A stretch of 64,000 nucleotides of DNA. It comes from Hymenobacter psychrophilus (GTDB lineage: Bacteria; Bacteroidota; Bacteroidia; Cytophagales; Hymenobacteraceae). Location: contig NZ_FNOV01000009.1 in the NCBI RefSeq assembly GCF_900107135.1, forward strand, positions 25,130 to 89,129, written 5' to 3'. Position 1 is the first letter of the stretch. Every line of letters begins with the position of its first letter. The notes under the pieces are model-generated. The model did no database searches and was not told where the DNA came from. It saw only the letters and a list, made by a program, of their open reading frames with translations. A program made the translations under genes and the position numbers. Of the stretch, positions 62,780-64,000 are shown in pieces.

Positions 62780-63823
62780 TTACGCCACCGGGGCCGGGCT
62801 GGGGAGCGTAGCGCCCAGCAGCTGGGCCTGGTAGTCGGGCAGCAGGGCCAGGAAACGGTCGAGGGTGGCGGGCAGCGGCACGTGGCTGATGCCACCGGCG
62901 GCGTTGTGGTGGCCGCCGCCGCTGAAGTGGCGGCGCGAGAACTCGCTGGCCGAGAAGCTCCCCACCGAGCGGAAGGATATTTTTACGGCCTGGGAACGGT
63001 CGATGAAAATGGCCGCAAACACGATGCCCTCAATACTGAGCGCGAAGTTGACCAGCCCCTCGGTGTCGCCGGTTTTAGAGTGGTACTGGCGCAGCTCGTC
63101 GGCCGTAATGGCAATGTAGGCCGTGTTGTACTCGCGCAGCACCGTCAGCTTGTCCTTCAGTACGAAGCCCAGAAAGCGCAGCCGCTCCTCCGAGTGCGAA
63201 TCGTAGATGCGGCGGTGCACCTCGGAGGTATTGATGCCGGCGCTGAGCAGTTCGGCAATAATGAGGTGCACGTTGCGCGAGGTGCTGGGGTGGCGGAACG
63301 AGCCCGTATCGGTCATAATGCCCGCGTACAGGCACTCGCCGATGCCCGCGTCAATCAGGTCCTGGTCGCCCAGGTCGCGGATTACTTCGAACACCAGTTC
63401 GGAGGCGGCCGCAGCCCGCGAGTTGGAAAAATCCAGCTGCGCAAAGCTCTCGGGCTCTTGGTGGTGGTCGATGAGCACCTTGGTACCCTTGGCGGCCCGC
63501 ACGTACTCGCCCAGCTCGTTGATGCGCGCCAGACACGAGAAGTCGAGGCAGAACAGCACTTCCGCCTGATCAACCAGTTCGCGCACCTGTGCATCGTTGC
63601 GGCGCGGGTCGTACACCACTACGTCGTCGTTGCCGGGCATCCAGGCCAGAAAATCGGGATAATCGGAGGGCGTAACCACCGTTACCTGATGGCCCTTCTT
63701 GCGCAGGTAGCCTGCCAGGCCCAGCGACGAGCCCAGCGCGTCGGCGTCGGGTTTGTGGTGGGTGGTGATGAATACCTGCCGGGGTTGGGCCAGCAGTTCC
63801 TTTAACTCAGCAATTTGCGACAT
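62780..63823 (-). CDS. DHH/DHHA1 phosphoesterase, NrnA-like oligoribonuclease / pAp phosphatase
   Basis: A 347-residue enzyme that degrades very short RNA oligomers and 3'-phosphoadenosine 5'-phosphate. Metal motifs: HHKPDADALGSSLGL near 22-36, CLDFSCLARI, and IDHHQEPE (DHH, near 117); the DHHA1 end has SGGGHHNAAGG near 312-322. Length is normal. The gene heads the FKBP cluster. Confidence 0.94.
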   Translation of the reverse strand: MSQIAELKELLAQPRQVFITTHHKPDADALGSSLGLAGYLRKKGHQVTVVTPSDYPDFLAWMPGNDDVVVYDPRRNDAQVRELVDQAEVLFCLDFSCLARINELGEYVRAAKGTKVLIDHHQEPESFAQLDFSNSRAAAASELVFEVIRDLGDQDLIDAGIGECLYAGIMTDTGSFRHPSTSRNVHLIIAELLSAGINTSEVHRRIYDSHSEERLRFLGFVLKDKLTVLREYNTAYIAITADELRQYHSKTGDTEGLVNFALSIEGIVFAAIFIDRSQAVKISFRSVGSFSASEFSRRHFSGGGHHNAAGGISHVPLPATLDRFLALLPDYQAQLLGATLPSPAPVA

Positions 63824-63936
63824 TTCCTACGGGGCAGGTAACTGAAAGTGGGCCGGTTAGGCCAAATGCAAAGGCGGCAAAATTCGGAAATATTCCGCTC
63901 TCCAACAAACCGCCTCCTGAAAAGGTGCGCTAAGGT

Positions 63937-64000
63937 AGTGAACAGTGGATAGTGAACAGTGGATAGTGAACAGTGGATAGTGAACAGTGGATAGTGAACA
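63937..64000. repeat. Array of 14-bp tandem units (two heptads), cut by the window end
   Basis: AGTGAACAGTGGAT repeats exactly four times from 63937 to 63992 and continues to the end of the window. Each unit is two 7-bp words (AGTGAAC AGTGGAT). It lies upstream of the DHH gene and could be longer outside the window. Confidence 0.95.

Noticed and set aside
63937..64000. Considered as a CRISPR array
   Set aside because: Units are 14 bp and contiguous, with no spacers of unique sequence and no cas genes nearby.

Overview
The window reads as a chromosomal segment of a GC-rich Bacteroidota, most likely a Hymenobacter-type member of the Cytophagales. The signs are: type IX secretion genes (porU, porV, porZ and a protein with a C-terminal sorting domain), a fused ccoNO oxidase subunit, Bacteroidota-style TAnnTTTG promoter elements with little ribosome-binding-site conservation, several TTG/GTG starts, and a purH-mreBCD-mrdA-rodA block. 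The genus is inferred. No tRNA, rRNA, CRISPR array, prophage or intact insertion sequence was seen.

Layout. 1-11652 (minus strand) is a microaerobic respiration locus: ccoI (copper ATPase), ccoS, fused ccoNO, ccoQ, a small unknown membrane protein, ccoP, ccoG, ccoH/fixH and a TauE/SafE-type permease, followed by a universal stress protein and hemF (cut by the window edge). 11875-13956 holds a small membrane protein, a cupin and an M16 peptidase-like protein lacking the zinc motif. 14105-19296 is porU-porV. Then come pssA, a metallo-beta-lactamase-fold hydrolase, an FAD oxidoreductase and a large TolB/barrel hybrid. 25881-30915 is a cytochrome c maturation set, ccmBCDEF, whose CcmE has CxxxY instead of HxxxY; it would supply the c-type hemes needed by CcoO and CcoP. 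31371-34112 is a large secreted protein with a sorting domain. 34296-39020 holds a DUF2520 protein, ferredoxin, IscX, a KdsC-type phosphatase, a UbiA prenyltransferase and an outer-membrane barrel. 39178-43183 is a compact accessory cassette (glycosyltransferase, NodS-like methyltransferase, PIG-L deacetylase, acyl-CoA-dehydrogenase-like flavoprotein). 43371-51376 is purH followed by the cell-shape genes mreB, mreC, mreD, mrdA and rodA. 51423-58140 holds two poorly characterised proteins, a second ferredoxin, tdk, porZ and recO. 58316-63823 carries six consecutive FKBP-type prolyl isomerases downstream of a DHH phosphoesterase.

How it fits together. Three themes recur: respiration and heme handling (cco, ccm, hemF), secretion and surface biogenesis (PorU/V/Z, sorting-domain protein, barrels, the FKBP cluster possibly related to GldI), and envelope growth (pssA, kdsC, mre/mrd/rod).

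The most unusual feature is the DNA between the genes. Many spacers contain long inverted repeats in at least two sequence families, often bordered by runs with a 7-bp period (AGTGAAT, CACTAAG, AGCTAAC types). Two such elements lie inside essential-looking genes in frame: a palindrome in ccoI and a heptamer run in purH. The array of heptamers at 63937 runs off the window end.
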